A DNA stretch of 64,000 bases from Lactarius indigo (Eukaryota; Basidiomycota; Agaricomycetes; Russulales; Russulaceae), in contig JAFKAC010000042.1 of assembly GCA_025766275.1 (NCBI GenBank), positions 434,001-498,000 of the forward strand, written 5' to 3'. The first letter of the stretch is position 1. Every line of letters starts with the position of its first letter. A program made the position numbers and the translations under genes. This document shows positions 47,486-58,737 of the stretch, in pieces. The notes under the pieces are model-generated. The model worked only from the letters and a program-made list of their open reading frames with translations, was not told the origin of the DNA and did not search any database.

Positions 47486-49725
47486 TCACGACAGTTCCAT
47501 AGCCATATCCCAAAACCCCTTTTCCAAGCGTGTGCATCTTCCCCAGATCGTTTTCCAGTGCTCCAATGTCTTTGGTGTTGGGGGATCGTGGACGGCCAGA
47601 GCCTCGATTTGCTCTAAGCAAGCCCATAATCACCTTCTTGTAACCGCCACATAAGCAACATGACGCACCTATCCCAACCTTGACCGCAGCTTGGTAGCCC
47701 TCTCCGGCATAGTCCTCGATCCACTTTCTGTAAGGATTATCCTCGATCCGTACCCAGCTCTGCGGTCGCTCCGCCTCCCGCATGAGCCACAAACCAACTT
47801 CACCGTAGCCCAACAGACACGCCGCAAGTGCCATCAGAAGGCTCGCCGCGTCGCCTTGTCGAGCGTGAGGTTAAGAGGAGGGGGAAATAGAAACACTGCA
47901 AGGGCTGGACACACCTTGGATCCCAACGTCCATTATGTATGCGCCATACGCGGTGCACGCGGGCGACTCTGGTGTGCTCTCCAGCTCGGCGAGGTCGATT
48001 CCCCACTGCGCGCTAAACCCAACATGCATTTCGCTCTCTCTAACGACTCCAAGAACGGTCTTTGCAGCCGCCGCAAAATCGGCGTACGCAGACGACTTGG
48101 CTACCAGGAGGCTGCGAGTCTTTTTTTTAAGAAGCTACGTGAGACGATGATGAGAACGAGCGGGGTACTGTACCCGTTTGCCCTGGCGTAGTATTTGAGG
48201 TAGTGATAGTCCTGCCTGAACAAGCCGTCTAAGAGTGGGCAATGAGAAGGGGGGAGGGGAACTGCGACGCACTTGATAAAGTGGACGAAGCGCTCGCGCG
48301 AGAGCGTGCCCTCTCCCAATTGGCGCACGAAATCGTGTCGGACGTATTGTGTCCAGACGCCCGCATTGGAACGGATAAGCATGCTCACGAGCGGGTATGG
48401 GTCGCTCGGTGTCGGCCTAGATCATATGTCAGCCACGCGAGGGGCCGATAATCCTGGTCCCTGCCTATTTAGTGGACGCGGGAGGAGCGAGTGCATGTGA
48501 TTCAGCGGTCCGCGACCGCTGCCGATCGGGAACGCAGTCGCGATGCCTTGGTGCGTGTACGTCGTTGCGAACTTGACGGCATCGACCACTGGATGAGGAA
48601 AAATCTCAACGATAGATGAGGAAAGAAAATAAAATGCAGGACGCACGGGGCTCTCCGCGAGCAAGCGCACACGCCAGCGCAGCACTGAGCGTGCACCCAG
48701 TTCCGTGCGTGTTCTTCGACTCCAGATGCGGCCTCACGAACAGCGTGCACACGTACCTCCCCTCCTCATCACTAACCCCCTCACACAGGACGTCCACCAC
48801 GACCGGCACGTCGGCCGCCGCCGTGGGGTCCGCCCCAGAGGCCCGAAGCAGGATCTCCGCGTCCGGCGACTCCTTATCCCCGCCCGAGACACGCCGCAAC
48901 ATACCCTCGCACTCGACCCCACGGATCCCAAACGGCACTGGTCCTATTTGGCCGCTCGCCTCGACAACATCCGCAAAGCGCACGCCCCCGTGCGGTAAAT
49001 GCCCGCCTTTGAGCAGTACGGCTGTACCGTCTCCAAGTGTGTACTGCAGCTGGCACGCCACGCGCAGCATATCGCATATCGACGATATGCTCGTGGGCGC
49101 TTGCGGGATTTTCAGGTGGTGGAGGAGCAGCGCGGCTTCGTCCATGTTGGGCGTGAGGACCGTTGCGAGCGGGAGGAGCTCGTTGACGAGCACGGAGAGC
49201 GCGTCGTGTTCTAGAAACGTGTGGCCGGACGTCGAGACGCAGACTGGGTCGATGACGACGAGGGGCTGTCGCTGTTGCTGAGGCGCACTGCGCTGGGCGA
49301 GCAGCGCGCGTGCGACTGTATGCACGACACCTGCGGTCGAGAGCATCCCAGTTTTGATGGCTGTGATGGGGATGTCGTCGAGGACGGACTGGAGCTGCGC
49401 GGGTCAGTTTACGGGGACGGTGCAGGGGGACTTGAGCATATACGCACTTGCTGCTCGACGAACTGCGGCGGGATGGTGTGCACATCCTGTACGCCCTTCG
49501 TGTTTTGCGCGGTGAGCGCGGTGACGACTGACGCTCCATAACACCCTAGTGCCGTAAAAGTTTTCAGATCCGCCTTGCTCTACGAGTCAGCCCATGCCGC
49601 CACCCCCGAGAGGTGACCCAAGCCTGAGATACCTGGATACCGGCTCCGCCACTAGAATCCGAACCTGCTATCGTCAACACTGCAGGGGGGCTCCTGCCGT
49701 TATCGCCTACTGGAAAGGAGTACAT
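47486..49725 (-). CDS. THI20: Hydroxymethylpyrimidine (phosphate) kinase / TenA-type thiaminase
   Basis: Bifunctional thiamine enzyme: the N-terminal ThiD-like kinase phosphorylates HMP and HMP-P, the C-terminal TenA domain salvages pyrimidine from degraded thiamine. Exons: 49725-49633, 49573-49448, 49394-48647, 48588-48465, 48416-48273, 48215-48174, 48111-47915, 47854-47669 and 47613-47486, giving 595 aa in frame. Kinase marks: TIAGSDSSGGAGIQADLKTF near the start, TGMLS, and NTHGTGCTLSAALA. TenA marks: WTQYVRHDFVRQL, DYHYLKYYARA, CTAYGAYIMDVG, and the ending CTRLEKGFWDMAMELS. The fourth intron (48464-48417) needs a GC donor. The third kinase-like part typical of other fungi is not separated. 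Cytosolic role inferred from the family. Confidence 0.92.
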
Positions 49726-49921
49726 CATGGTGATATGTATCGAACCCACGGTGGGAATCCCGCGGCTGAGTGGTGTTAGCTCCTTTCCTTTCCTATTGCG
49801 CGTGCCCCGCGAGGTAACGATGAATAATGCCCAAGGGATAAGAAACAAAAATACATAATCAAGCACTGAAGTAATAACGTTACCCCCACGCCGCACGGGC
49901 ATGAAGCCGGCCGACCATCGA

Positions 49922-52241
49922 TCAGCTGTCGACATCCATCGCGTCCGTGCCCGCCCGCGCCTTGCCCTTGTCTGCGTCATCCGGCCTCACAATCTCCATC
50001 GCCGTGTCTCCCCCACCACCGCCCATGCGTTCAAGTAGCGCCGCGACGTCCGCGTCGAGGCCTTCGTATATGCTGCGCTCGGGGAGGCCATACACACGCC
50101 CAGGCTGCTCTTCCTCCATCGTGTCGAACATCCCACCAATGCTGTCGACCCACTGGCGGCGCGTGGCCACGAGCTGCGCGAGCGCCTCTGGCACCCGCAG
50201 ATCATTCTCCTCATCCGGGCCGAGCCCCGCAGCTGCGGGCCACGTGCCGAGCGCAGGGGTGGGCGCAGGTGGCGGCACGGGGGGGGGCGCCGCCATTCGC
50301 CTCGCTCTTCCCCTTTTTCTTCTTGGAGACCTTGGGTCCGTCCTTCTTCTGGAGCTTCGTGTACAGCGCGAGGATGTTCTTGTCGAGCGCCTCGCGAGCC
50401 TCGACGTACTCCTGGTAGCCTAACCTGTCCTTCGCTATTGTGAGAAGCCGTGCCTTGCGGGCCTTGTTCGTAGCGACGACGGCACGAAGCTCGCGTTGTG
50501 CCTGCCTCAGGGCAGACGCGATCGGGTCGTCTACCGGGTCCGTGTAGTCGGGCTAATAGAACTGTCATCAAATGCACTCACTGAAACCTGCAAGGAGAAC
50601 TTACGTTGGTTTCGAGGATTTTGTGATATTTAAGGCTATCCTTGATCCGCCGTTCGAGATCTTCCACGATCACCTGCCGCCCAGCAGCCGTACCGACGCC
50701 GACTCCATGCCGACCTTCCATCGCTTCTTCCGCGGCTTTAACACCCTTCCAAACGACAGAATCCTCCACTGGAAGCAAGGCGCTAACAAGGCGCTCGGTG
50801 AGGGGACCATGACCGCGCTCCTCAACGAGCAGATCGTCGTCGTTGAGCGTTGCCGGGTCCCAGCGAGGAACGGGGGCGACAGATGCTGGCCGCGCGTAAC
50901 TGCTCGTTGCGCGTATAGCCTGTATATGGGGAAGAACGGTATCATACAAGGCGATGTCCTCATCTTCCCACTGTTCAGAATAATGTTGCCCAAGTCGTGG
51001 CATGATATAGGGCTCTACTTCGTCGCCAGAGTATTCGAGAAAGCCGAGGTCTTCTTCTCTAATTGGCCGAAGGTATGGCTCAATGCTCGTGTAGAAGGTA
51101 CTCACGAGTACTTGAGATGGTTGCTTAGCCTTGCTAAAATCCTCCATGACGTCTGTGGGTTTACTGGGACCCGGTATAGGAGGCGGTGGTATTGGTGGTT
51201 TAGGTTGGAGGAGTTGGGATATTGGGGGTACGGAAAAGTCGGGGCCAGACGGTGGCTTCAACAAAAAGTGGGTAAGAGACGTGATTTGCCGAAGAAATAG
51301 AACGTACCTTTTGGGGGAGGTTAGCGAAGGAGCCAGTGGGTTTGGCTGCCTTGGGAATGAACGGCTGAGGATGATGCTGTGCTGGTGGTGGGGTGGGCTT
51401 GTGGGCTTTCCCACTATGCGATTCTGAGGACAGCCGATGAGCGGCGGGTCGATATGTGAGAGTATGGGAGTTGATACCCAGGTCATCGTCCGAGTCGTCG
51501 TCTCGTTTCCGCTTTTTCTTCTTTCTCTTATCATCCAGCACACTACTGGAGATATAGAATCGGATGGGATGAGAAGAAAGATTCACTCACGGTTTACGGG
51601 CGTCCAATGAAGAGCGAGAGGAAGACGCGGCGATAGGTTGAGAGGAGAAACGAGTGGGCGCAGTAGACTGGGAATGGGAGCTCCCGCGCGTATCATTAGA
51701 TTCGGCAAATGGGGTGACTGATGGTCGTGGGTGACGCGTAACGGAAGAGGGGTAGTCAAGAGCAAAGGGCCCAAGCCAATGTTCGAACAGAACGGGCGGG
51801 ACATCATTAGAGTCGCGACGGAGTTGGGCAAATAGGCGACGGCAGGGTTAGGAGTGCCAAAACGGGTCAAAAGGAGCGGTGTAAGGTAACAGTTCGGGGA
51901 GCCGAGCCGCCGTAAGGGGAGGAGGGGGGCCGAAGAGGAGTTCGGTTGGTGAGATCAGCACAGACGAGCGGTGAAAGGTAACACGCACACTCTCTTTTCA
52001 TTCTCTCGACTGCCTTTGCTTTTCCCTTCTCCCTCTCCTTCAGTCTCTTGAAAGATTCCTCGATAGTCCGTAGATCATCACCAGCCTTCTTGGCACGTTC
52101 CAAGGTATGCTTGCGAAGCTCGATAAGGTCCTTTTGCAGCGACTCGAGTTCTTCGGTCGGAGGGACGGTATCTGGCGTGTTTTTGACGATCTGGGAGCGA
52201 AAGGGGTGCACTGAGGGGTATTGAACTAGGGACGACGACAT
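49922..52241 (-). CDS. NGG1: SAGA/ADA transcriptional adaptor Ada3 (Ngg1)
   Basis: Subunit of the histone acetyltransferase module of SAGA. Start ATG 52241 (MSSSLVQYPSVHPFRSQIVK), coiled coil LESLQKDLIELRKHTLERAK at about 30-75, a Ser/Pro-rich middle, a basic patch KRKKKKRKRDDDSDDD, the conserved TFYTSIEPYLRPIREEDLGF block, and the C-terminal domain from RLGYQEYVEAREALDKNI to DAMDVDS. Exons 3-5 are 51545-51308, 51255-50605 and 50552-49922. Exon 2 ends at 51591, but its junction with exon 1 is unresolved because no AG acceptor lies in 51840-51985. The poly-C run at 50279-50287 holds nine bases where eight keep the frame. The gene family is clear; two places look damaged or misread. Confidence 0.85.
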
Positions 52242-52496
52242 GGTTCCCAGAGGGTTCGCGCGGTCCCTCGCGGCCTAGCAACCGAGACGATGTTGTTTCG
52301 GAGGGGCTGCGGTGGGTTTTGACGAATACGCGGGTCGTCGAGAGGGTGAGGAAAGCGACGGAGAGGACGAGTTGAACGAAGCTGGAACAGCCAAACTCGA
52401 CTCGACTCGACAAGGTTTGCGGCCAGTCCGTAACTTTCCCACGCTCTTCTATGATTCCGTTCTCTCCAAAAATGGTAACTCTGCTCTCTCTCCACC

Positions 52497-54324
52497 ATGC
52501 ACTCGGACATGGAAATGAGCCACTTGGAACAACTCCCGGATGACGACGACGACAGCGACAGCGACAACGACAATGACGACCAAGGCGCCGTCCGTGCACT
52601 GCTCACTCAAAATACACAGACCCAGCGCGGGCAGGGCAAGGAACCTGCCGCTGCAACACTCTGGAACCAGATTGGCAGCATAGTCCTCGAGGTGAGTGAG
52701 CTCCGTATCCTGTCCATCTATCTGCTAACATAGAGACACAGGCATTACCGACACTCTTGTTCACCACCATAGGCCTCCTGTTCACTGGCGAGCTATTTGC
52801 CAAGATATCCGTTCGGCCTTTCGTTCTTCGTCCTCGTCCTTTTTTCTCACGCGGCGACAGCACTGGAACGCGATGACCAGTATCAATGAACTCATTGCGA
52901 TAGTCCTTGCCATCCTTAATTTGAAAGGCAACATAGAGATGAACCTTTCCGCGAGGCTTGGCACCGCAGCCAACATGGGTGACCTCGACGTCCCATCCAC
53001 CCGCAATGCTCTCATCCTTGGAAACCTCGCCCTTATCCAGGTACAAGCTGCGGTCGTCTCCTTCGTCGCTGCATGCTTTCCTTTCCTTCTCAGCGTGATT
53101 TTTCCGGGTCTGGGGGTAGAGTCTCCGGAAGCCTTGTCCCCTGACACGAGGAGCCTGTTCCATTATTCACGGACACCAGGTCTTAATCACTCACGCAGAG
53201 GTCCACCAACTGGAGTTTCAAAATCCGGGTTCAACGAGTATGTGTTCCCCGTCTGCTCCGCCGTCCTCATTTATTTACGTTATGTAGGTTCATGGTGGTC
53301 GCATCCACCGCAATGTCCTCCTCCTGCCTCTCCGCAATTCTTCTTGGCTCGTTCATGTCGGGCCTCGTTGTCCTTTGCCGAAAGCTGGGTCGTGATCCTG
53401 GTGCGGTCCTGGTTCTCACGCCTCCATGCGACGGTTCATGTATGTTCCGCCCACAGATAACATCGCCCCGCCTATCGCTGCTTGCCTCGGCGACCTCGTC
53501 ACCATGTCTCTACTAGGTGCGATGTCTACAGTGCTCACCCTCGGCATCGGCACCGCAGCGCCCTACGCCGTCGTTGCGGCCGTCACCATTGGCGCCATCA
53601 TGTGTGCTTCCATCGTCCGGCGAAACGAGCACGTCAGGCCACTGCTCAGCGCAGGCTGGACGCCGCTTCTCGGCGCGATGGTCATCGCCAGCGCATCTGG
53701 CATCGTGCTAGACGCATTCGTGAGCCGCTACGAGGGCCTATGCGATTCTCGGCGTCGCCTTTGGCGGTGCGTGCCTCGTTTTCGTTCACAGCAATAATCC
53801 CTCACGCACTGATTGATGCTCCACAGGTATTCCCGGCGGCGCGGGCTCCATCTTCGTCTCACGCCTGTCAACGGCGTTGCACGCCGCTGCGTCTGTCATC
53901 GCACCGTCCAATTCCGGGCATTCGCACCACGAGCCCAGTCCGCGCGTCGTCATGCTCGTGCTGTTCCTCGTTTCCATCCCTGTTGGGATCGCCTTTTTCT
54001 TCATATTGCGCGTGTCGGCGTGGCTCGCCACGCCGTTCCTATTCACCATACTCGCGCTCTTCTTCCTCTGCTCTGCCGTGAGTTCCAGGGATATCTCTCG
54101 TAAATGCTCGCGTTCCGTCTCACTATCTCGTAGATCGCCATATCCTTGGTCGCAGGGTATGCTCTGACTAATTACCTGTGGTCGCACAAGTACGACCCAG
54201 ACATGTACGCCTGCCGATCCACGCGGCCCTTATGGACCTAGTCGGTCAACTCCTACTTGTAGCCTGTTTCGAGCTCGCAACTGCAATTGGCTTGCACGTT
54301 CGCAGCCACTCAAGTGAGGCATAG
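52497..54324 (+). CDS. SLC41/MgtE-type divalent cation transporter (two frame breaks)
   Basis: Membrane transporter with two MgtE-like integral domains, likely moving Mg2+. Exons 52497-52691, 52742-52810, 52861-53237, 53288-53400, 53457-53766, 53827-54077 and 54134 onward. The acidic N-terminus (DDDDDSDSDND) precedes helices ALPTLLFTTIGLLFTGELFA. The family core motif is LNLKGNIEMNLSARLGTAAN, and the second repeat has IAPPIAACLGDLVTMSLL. Two one-base problems: an extra C at 53737-53738 (RYEG then YAILGVAFGG in the wrong phase) and a missing C at 54210-54211, which diverts DPDMYA and ends the frame at 54241. The expected C-terminal end (MDLVGQLLLVACFE...) is encoded up to 54324. Confidence 0.8.
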
Positions 54325-54498
54325 CAGCGGGCCTGGCCTTACGTTAATCTTATTTGCGCATCATCCCTCCTATCCAATCTGTATGCAATCTTATTAGAGA
54401 ACGACGTAGCATTTTTATCATGATCATTGTGTTGTGGAGTGCGTAAAAAAATGAGGATGCGGAGATGTGTGCGTGATGAAAAGACAATTATGAAGCGG

Positions 54499-55055
54499 TC
54501 ATCTTCGCCTTCTTCGCCTTCTTTGGGGGGGATTCAGCCGTTTCGCCCCCTCTCCGCTTTTTGCGCCTCTCTTTTTCCTTTTTTCCTTTGCGCCTCCCTC
54601 CTCGGCGTGCTTATCATCATCGACGCCCAAATCCATCTGGTCTTCGGGTGGCGCTGGCGGAGGGGTCCCAGGATCACCATACGGCCTGAAGCGATGCGTG
54701 AGCGCCTCGTCGGGGTACGCCTCGCGCGGGGGGTCTTGGAACGCAGGGGGGTCCGAGACCGCGTCGCCCCGTGTAGGCTCTGCGGGACGCGCAGCGACGA
54801 TGAGATGTCGCGCGATGGTGTTCGGTGCTACGAGTGCGCGTTGCGCGATGAGAAGAGGAAGAGAGGAAAATGGGCGGTAAGGGCACACGCACCGAGAAAA
54901 AGCTTTTCCGCCTTTCCCGCTTGCGCGTAGGAGCACCGAGAGCCCGTTGAGCTCCTCCGCGCCGGTACATGGGGCTGATGACGATCTCCGCTTGCCAAGA
55001 CCACCGCGGGAAAGACGACGACGACGATGAGGGCGAAAATCGTGACCATATTCAT
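54499..55055 (-). CDS. Small protein with signal peptide or N-terminal anchor, unknown
   Basis: Two exons, 55055-54893 and 54827-54499, 65 bp GT-AG intron, 163 aa. The N-terminus MNMVTIFALIVVVVFPAVVL is a strong hydrophobic segment, fitting a signal peptide or signal anchor. The rest has IARHLIVAARP, a Pro-rich stretch (GDPGTPPPAPPEDQ) and a basic tail (KEKRKKR..., ending in six Arg). No family recognised. A frame problem in exon 1 cannot be excluded, because another phase also reads plausibly (FPRWSWQAEIVISP). Confidence 0.4.
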
Positions 55056-55257
55056 ACGCGGTGGACTTGCGCGATAGTTCGCCACGCGGCCGACTATGCT
55101 CGGAGACGATAATACACTGGATCCCTTGTAGGTTCTTCGCCTTGACCTGTCTTTTTTTTTTTAGTCAGGGTCGTTGAAAGATATAAGGAAACGGGGCGGG
55201 ACGCACGGCGGTCGGCGCGCGCACGAGCCAGAGATGCTCAGGCGCCTTCGTCTGCTT

Positions 55258-55524
55258 TCACCGCGTCGTAGTCGAACTCCCCAAAATTCGACAGTCGGCG
55301 GTCGAAGGAAACTGGGACGCTGCCCGCAGGCGGGCACGTATGCAGCCGTCAGGTCGAACGCTCTCTTCATGCGTGATCGTCCTGTCTTCGGCATCGGACG
55401 AGGACGACGCCGCAGCTGCTGCTGCGACTTTCGCAGGCTTTTTTGAGGGCTTTACTGCTGGCTTCTTCGATTTATTTGATCTTGTGCTCGAGGTTGAAGT
55501 TATGGGCCGCCGTTGTGGCGACAT
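55258..55524 (-). CDS. Small basic Ser/Ala/Lys-rich protein, unknown
   Basis: ATG 55524 in ATGTCGCCACAACGG, 88 codons: MSPQRRPITSTSSTRSNKSK, then PSKKPAKVAAAAAASSSSD and DRTITHEE. Beyond ITHEE the other phases hold AFDLTAAYVPACG and SFDRRLSNFGEFDYD, so a frameshift or an intron may hide the true C-terminus. The HEE...AFDL order faintly recalls the small subunit of DNA polymerase delta, but too little matches to call it. Its start is 191 bp from the COX17 start in the opposite direction. Confidence 0.35.
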   Translation of the reverse strand: MSPQRRPITSTSSTRSNKSKKPAVKPSKKPAKVAAAAAASSSSDAEDRTITHEESVRPDGCIRARLRAASQFPSTADCRILGSSTTTR

Positions 55525-55715
55525 TATATTTCAGGGGACCCTATTGGGGGACTTGGGTGCAATTTGCGGAACGGCCCGAAGATTCCGGGTGTATACACGT
55601 GACCATGGCCGGAGCTGTCTTTCAAGTTGTCCGAGTCGTAGTAAGCCGCCGTTTGTCCTCATAAATTATCTGCCTTTCGAACCTCTTTCTGCATTGACTA
55701 CTAGAGTTCCTGGGC

Positions 55716-56084
55716 ATGCTCGAAAAAGTGAGCACACTACTGGCCGCATTTTTTTATTTACTGAGGGCTAATGTTCCGCAGGTCACTGCCCTTTGGTCCC
55801 CAGCCCCAACGCCACCGCCAGCGAAGGCCCCGTATGACCCTACTGACCCCACGCAGAACCCTCTTAATCCCCAAGGTCTGAAGCCGTATGTCACCTTCTC
55901 TTCCGGTTAAGTTATTTTCATCTGACGAATTCTTCTCGGCTGGCAGTTGTTGTGCTTGTCCTCAGGACCAGTCTGCGCGCGACGACTGCTTCCTCAAGTT
56001 CGACGGGTCCGAGGTCGACGAAAAGTGCAAGGAGCTCGTGCAGGCGCACTTACCTGCATGCGAGGTTTCGGCTTCAAGATCTAG
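55716..56084 (+). CDS. COX17: Copper chaperone Cox17 (one-base break near the end)
   Basis: Mitochondrial intermembrane-space copper chaperone feeding Sco1/Cox11 for cytochrome c oxidase assembly. Exons 55716-55727, 55782-55885 and 55947-56084. The first exon is just MLEK. The family signature is clear: KPCCACPQDQSARDDCF with the copper-binding CC, then EKCKELVQAH with the twin CX9C-type pattern. The expected end, CMRGFGFKI and stop at 56084, is in another phase: ACCTGC at 56052-56057 appears to lack one C. As written, the frame runs to 56118 with an unrelated tail. With the base restored the protein would be about 84 aa, longer than the roughly 69 of yeast because of a Pro-rich N-terminus. 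Confidence 0.88.
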
Positions 56085-56118
56085 ATTATCGGGTGGACTC
56101 TTAGAAATGGCTCCATAA

Positions 56119-57205
56119 ATTGTTCATGGCATACTCTTCTTCTACTCTACAGTATATTCAACCCTCCATTGTAGGACAAAATCACAACTCACGCATTTAT
56201 CCCTGGTTCCTGCTTACGACTTTGCCCCTGGTTTCTCAACCAGTTAAATCATCCACGAAGATTTACATATTCAAGCGCTTAGTCAAGGGAACTACCCGTG
56301 TGATCGAATTCTCGGTGCCCGTATATAAGGACCTTTCTTCGGACCTGCGCTTTATGCCCCTTGCCTGCTCACCATCACCGTTTAATTGCCACTCGTGCCT
56401 ATCTCTCCCCTTGTTACCCCCTTCCTCCTTGGTTATAGTATGACCTAGACCCGCAGGACCGTCGTAGATTCACCCGCGAGTGCCGTCCTTTTCAACGACG
56501 GAGGTGGCGGGGCGTCCACGGCGCAAGCGCTTATGACCATCTGGCACGTAACAATCAGCGTGCTCTTATGGCTCTCGGCTTTTTTGCGGCGCACAAGATA
56601 CACTACCCTCCCCTCTAGCCTCTCATTCACGGTGTCCCCCCGTGGATATTTCCGATGTCGTTTGTCTTCGTAGGATCGTTGGTCCAGGAAAAACGCAGGT
56701 GTGCTAGACAGGTTCACCTAGAGAGAAATATATTCGAACGACGTACCTAAAGGAGGACCTATTTACTCTAGCTACTAGAATGCAAGTAGTTCAGGAGTGA
56801 TGAGGCTCAACAGCAGCAACCCTCCCTAGCCGACATTCCTCGACCGAAAAATATGTAAACGAGTGGGGGGCGACGCTGTCAGATTGAGAGGTTACTCTTC
56901 GCATTCCCTTCGCCGGATATTCTTGCACGAAAATTCACCTATCATAGAATATCTGATAAATAAAAAAGGGAATTTGTGGAGTTCACTGAACCCAACGGCG
57001 TCGGCGATGTCACTTTGGATGGGGCGCGAGAGAATGTACGGTGCATATCAATGGGCCAAGGAATGTTTGACAGTACGGAGGGAATAAAGTACTGCACTGG
57101 CGGGCGTACTAAGCAGATTGGGTGCATCATGTGAACGGGTCTCGCTCTGCTTCGCACGCCCACAAAACATAAAGGAACGAGTTTTTTCATCTCCCACAGA
57201 CCACG
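56119..57205. other. Intergenic region, no gene recognised
   Basis: About 1.1 kb between COX17 and the dehydrogenase. No frame of note on either strand. TAAATAAAAAAGGG near 56955 is the most AT-rich spot. It should contain the dehydrogenase promoter. Confidence 0.4.
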
Positions 57206-58440
57206 ATGGCGTCGCTCTCAAATATTAAGCCAAACATCGGTGTATTCACCGACCCAAAACACAATCTGTGGCTCGATGAGAGCGCAGCCATCGGTGCAGA
57301 TATCCAATCTGGGGCAGCCCTGGAAAAGGGAGAGGTGGTCGTAGAGATTCGTAGTACAGGGATCTGCGGGTACGTGACGACTTAGGAGCTGAGTGCTCTG
57401 AAGCGACTCATCTCATCTCGCTTAACTTAGTTCTGATGTACACTTTTGGCACGCTGGGCGCATCGGACCGATGATCGTCGAGGACAAACATGTCCTCGGC
57501 CACGAGTCTGCTGGAGAGGTATATCTTCCTTGATTGCTTCTCCAATCGCCCCCAGATCGACACTATCGTCCTTCCATAGATCATCGCCGTCCATCCATCC
57601 GTGACCCATCTTAAAACCAGGCGACCGAGTTGCCATCGAGCCAGGGATCCCATGCACCACCTGCGCCCCGTGCCTCGTAGGCCGCTACAAACGGCTGCGA
57701 ACGCGTCCTTTTCCGCTCCACGCCGCCCGTTCCGGGTCTACTACGCCGCTACATCGCCCACCCGGCAGTATGGTGCCACAAGCTCCGCGCCGTCCCTCTC
57801 CTTCGAGGACGGCGCGCTCCTCGAGCCGCTCTCAGTAGACCCTCGCGGGCCGTCGAGCGCGCGAACCTACGGCTCGGCGACGCGGCGCTCATATGCGGCG
57901 CGGGGCCGATCGGGCTCGCGACGCTGCTCTGCGCACGCGCGGCGGGGGCCCACCCGCTCGTCATAACGGACCTCGACGCGGGCCGGCTCGCATTTGCCGA
58001 GTCGCTTGCGCCGGGCCGTGTGCGTGCTCTGCGGGTCAACACCCGACGAGGCGCCCGAGGCGCTCGCGGCGCGGGTGGTCGAGGCCATGGGTGGGAACAG
58101 AGCCCGACGTCGCGCTTGAGTGCACGGGCGCCGAGGCGTCGATCGGCGCTGCGATACAGGCCGTCCGGTTTGGCGGGACCGTGTTCGTCGTCGGCGTCGG
58201 GAAGAACGAGATTGCAGTTCCCGTTCATGCGGCTGTCGACGCGGGAGGTGGACCTCAGGTTCCAGTATCGGTATGCTAATACGTGGCCAAAGGCGATACG
58301 GCTCGTGGAGGCTGGCTTGTTGAGCGATATTAGGAAGTTCGTGACGCATCGGTTCCCGATCGAAGACGCGGTACGCGCGTTTGAGACGAGCGCAGATGTG
58401 AAGAGCGGCGCGGATCAAGGTGCAGATTACGAACCTGTAG
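57206..58440 (+). pseudogene. Sorbitol/L-arabinitol-type zinc dehydrogenase with nine one-base insertions
   Basis: Medium-chain zinc alcohol dehydrogenase, probably NAD-dependent polyol oxidation (L-arabinitol 4-dehydrogenase or xylitol/sorbitol dehydrogenase). Exons 57206-57369, 57431-57518 and 57580-58440. Motifs: GICGSDVHFW (catalytic Cys), [10 protein letters not shown] (His and Glu), structural zinc CTTCAPCLVGRYNGC, Rossmann GAGPIGL, and the family end [19 protein letters not shown] then VKSG. The protein keeps changing phase in exon 3. Excess bases are inferred near 57613, 57689, 57785, 57839, 57850, 58042, 58095, 58223 and 58412, and none is a loss. Nine is a multiple of three, so the final stop at 58440 agrees with the corrected frame (about 367 aa). 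Either a decaying gene or local consensus error. Confidence 0.8.
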
Positions 58441-58737
58441 TCACACTCGCAGACCGTAGGATCTAAGGGGAGAAAAAGCGAAATTTTTTGTATTGTAATA
58501 AGCGGCACATTTCACGAAGAACCTTACATACTGTTCACATGAAATAAACTGCACGTCTGAATATTTTGGAATGGACAATTACTAGTAGTCAAAACACCCT
58601 CCACACGACAAGCAGCCTGAGTTTGACCGCAACATGACACCTCTTCAAACCCGAGCAACTCTACTTGCTGCCGGAAAACTGTAAGCACGGAGGACGTACA
58701 TACACAGATTCATTTGACAACTCACACTAATATACGA
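58441..58737. other. Convergent spacer, dehydrogenase / CHAT copy 2
   Basis: About 300 bp between convergent 3' ends. ATTTTTTGTATTGTAATAA near 58480 may be the dehydrogenase polyadenylation region. Confidence 0.4.

Noticed and set aside
55258..55450. DNA polymerase delta small subunit (POLD4/Cdm1) for the small basic protein
   Set aside because: Only HEE...AFDL and a Tyr-Xaa-Pro-Xaa-Cys hint match. The conserved RLxRWxRA block is not visible in any frame.
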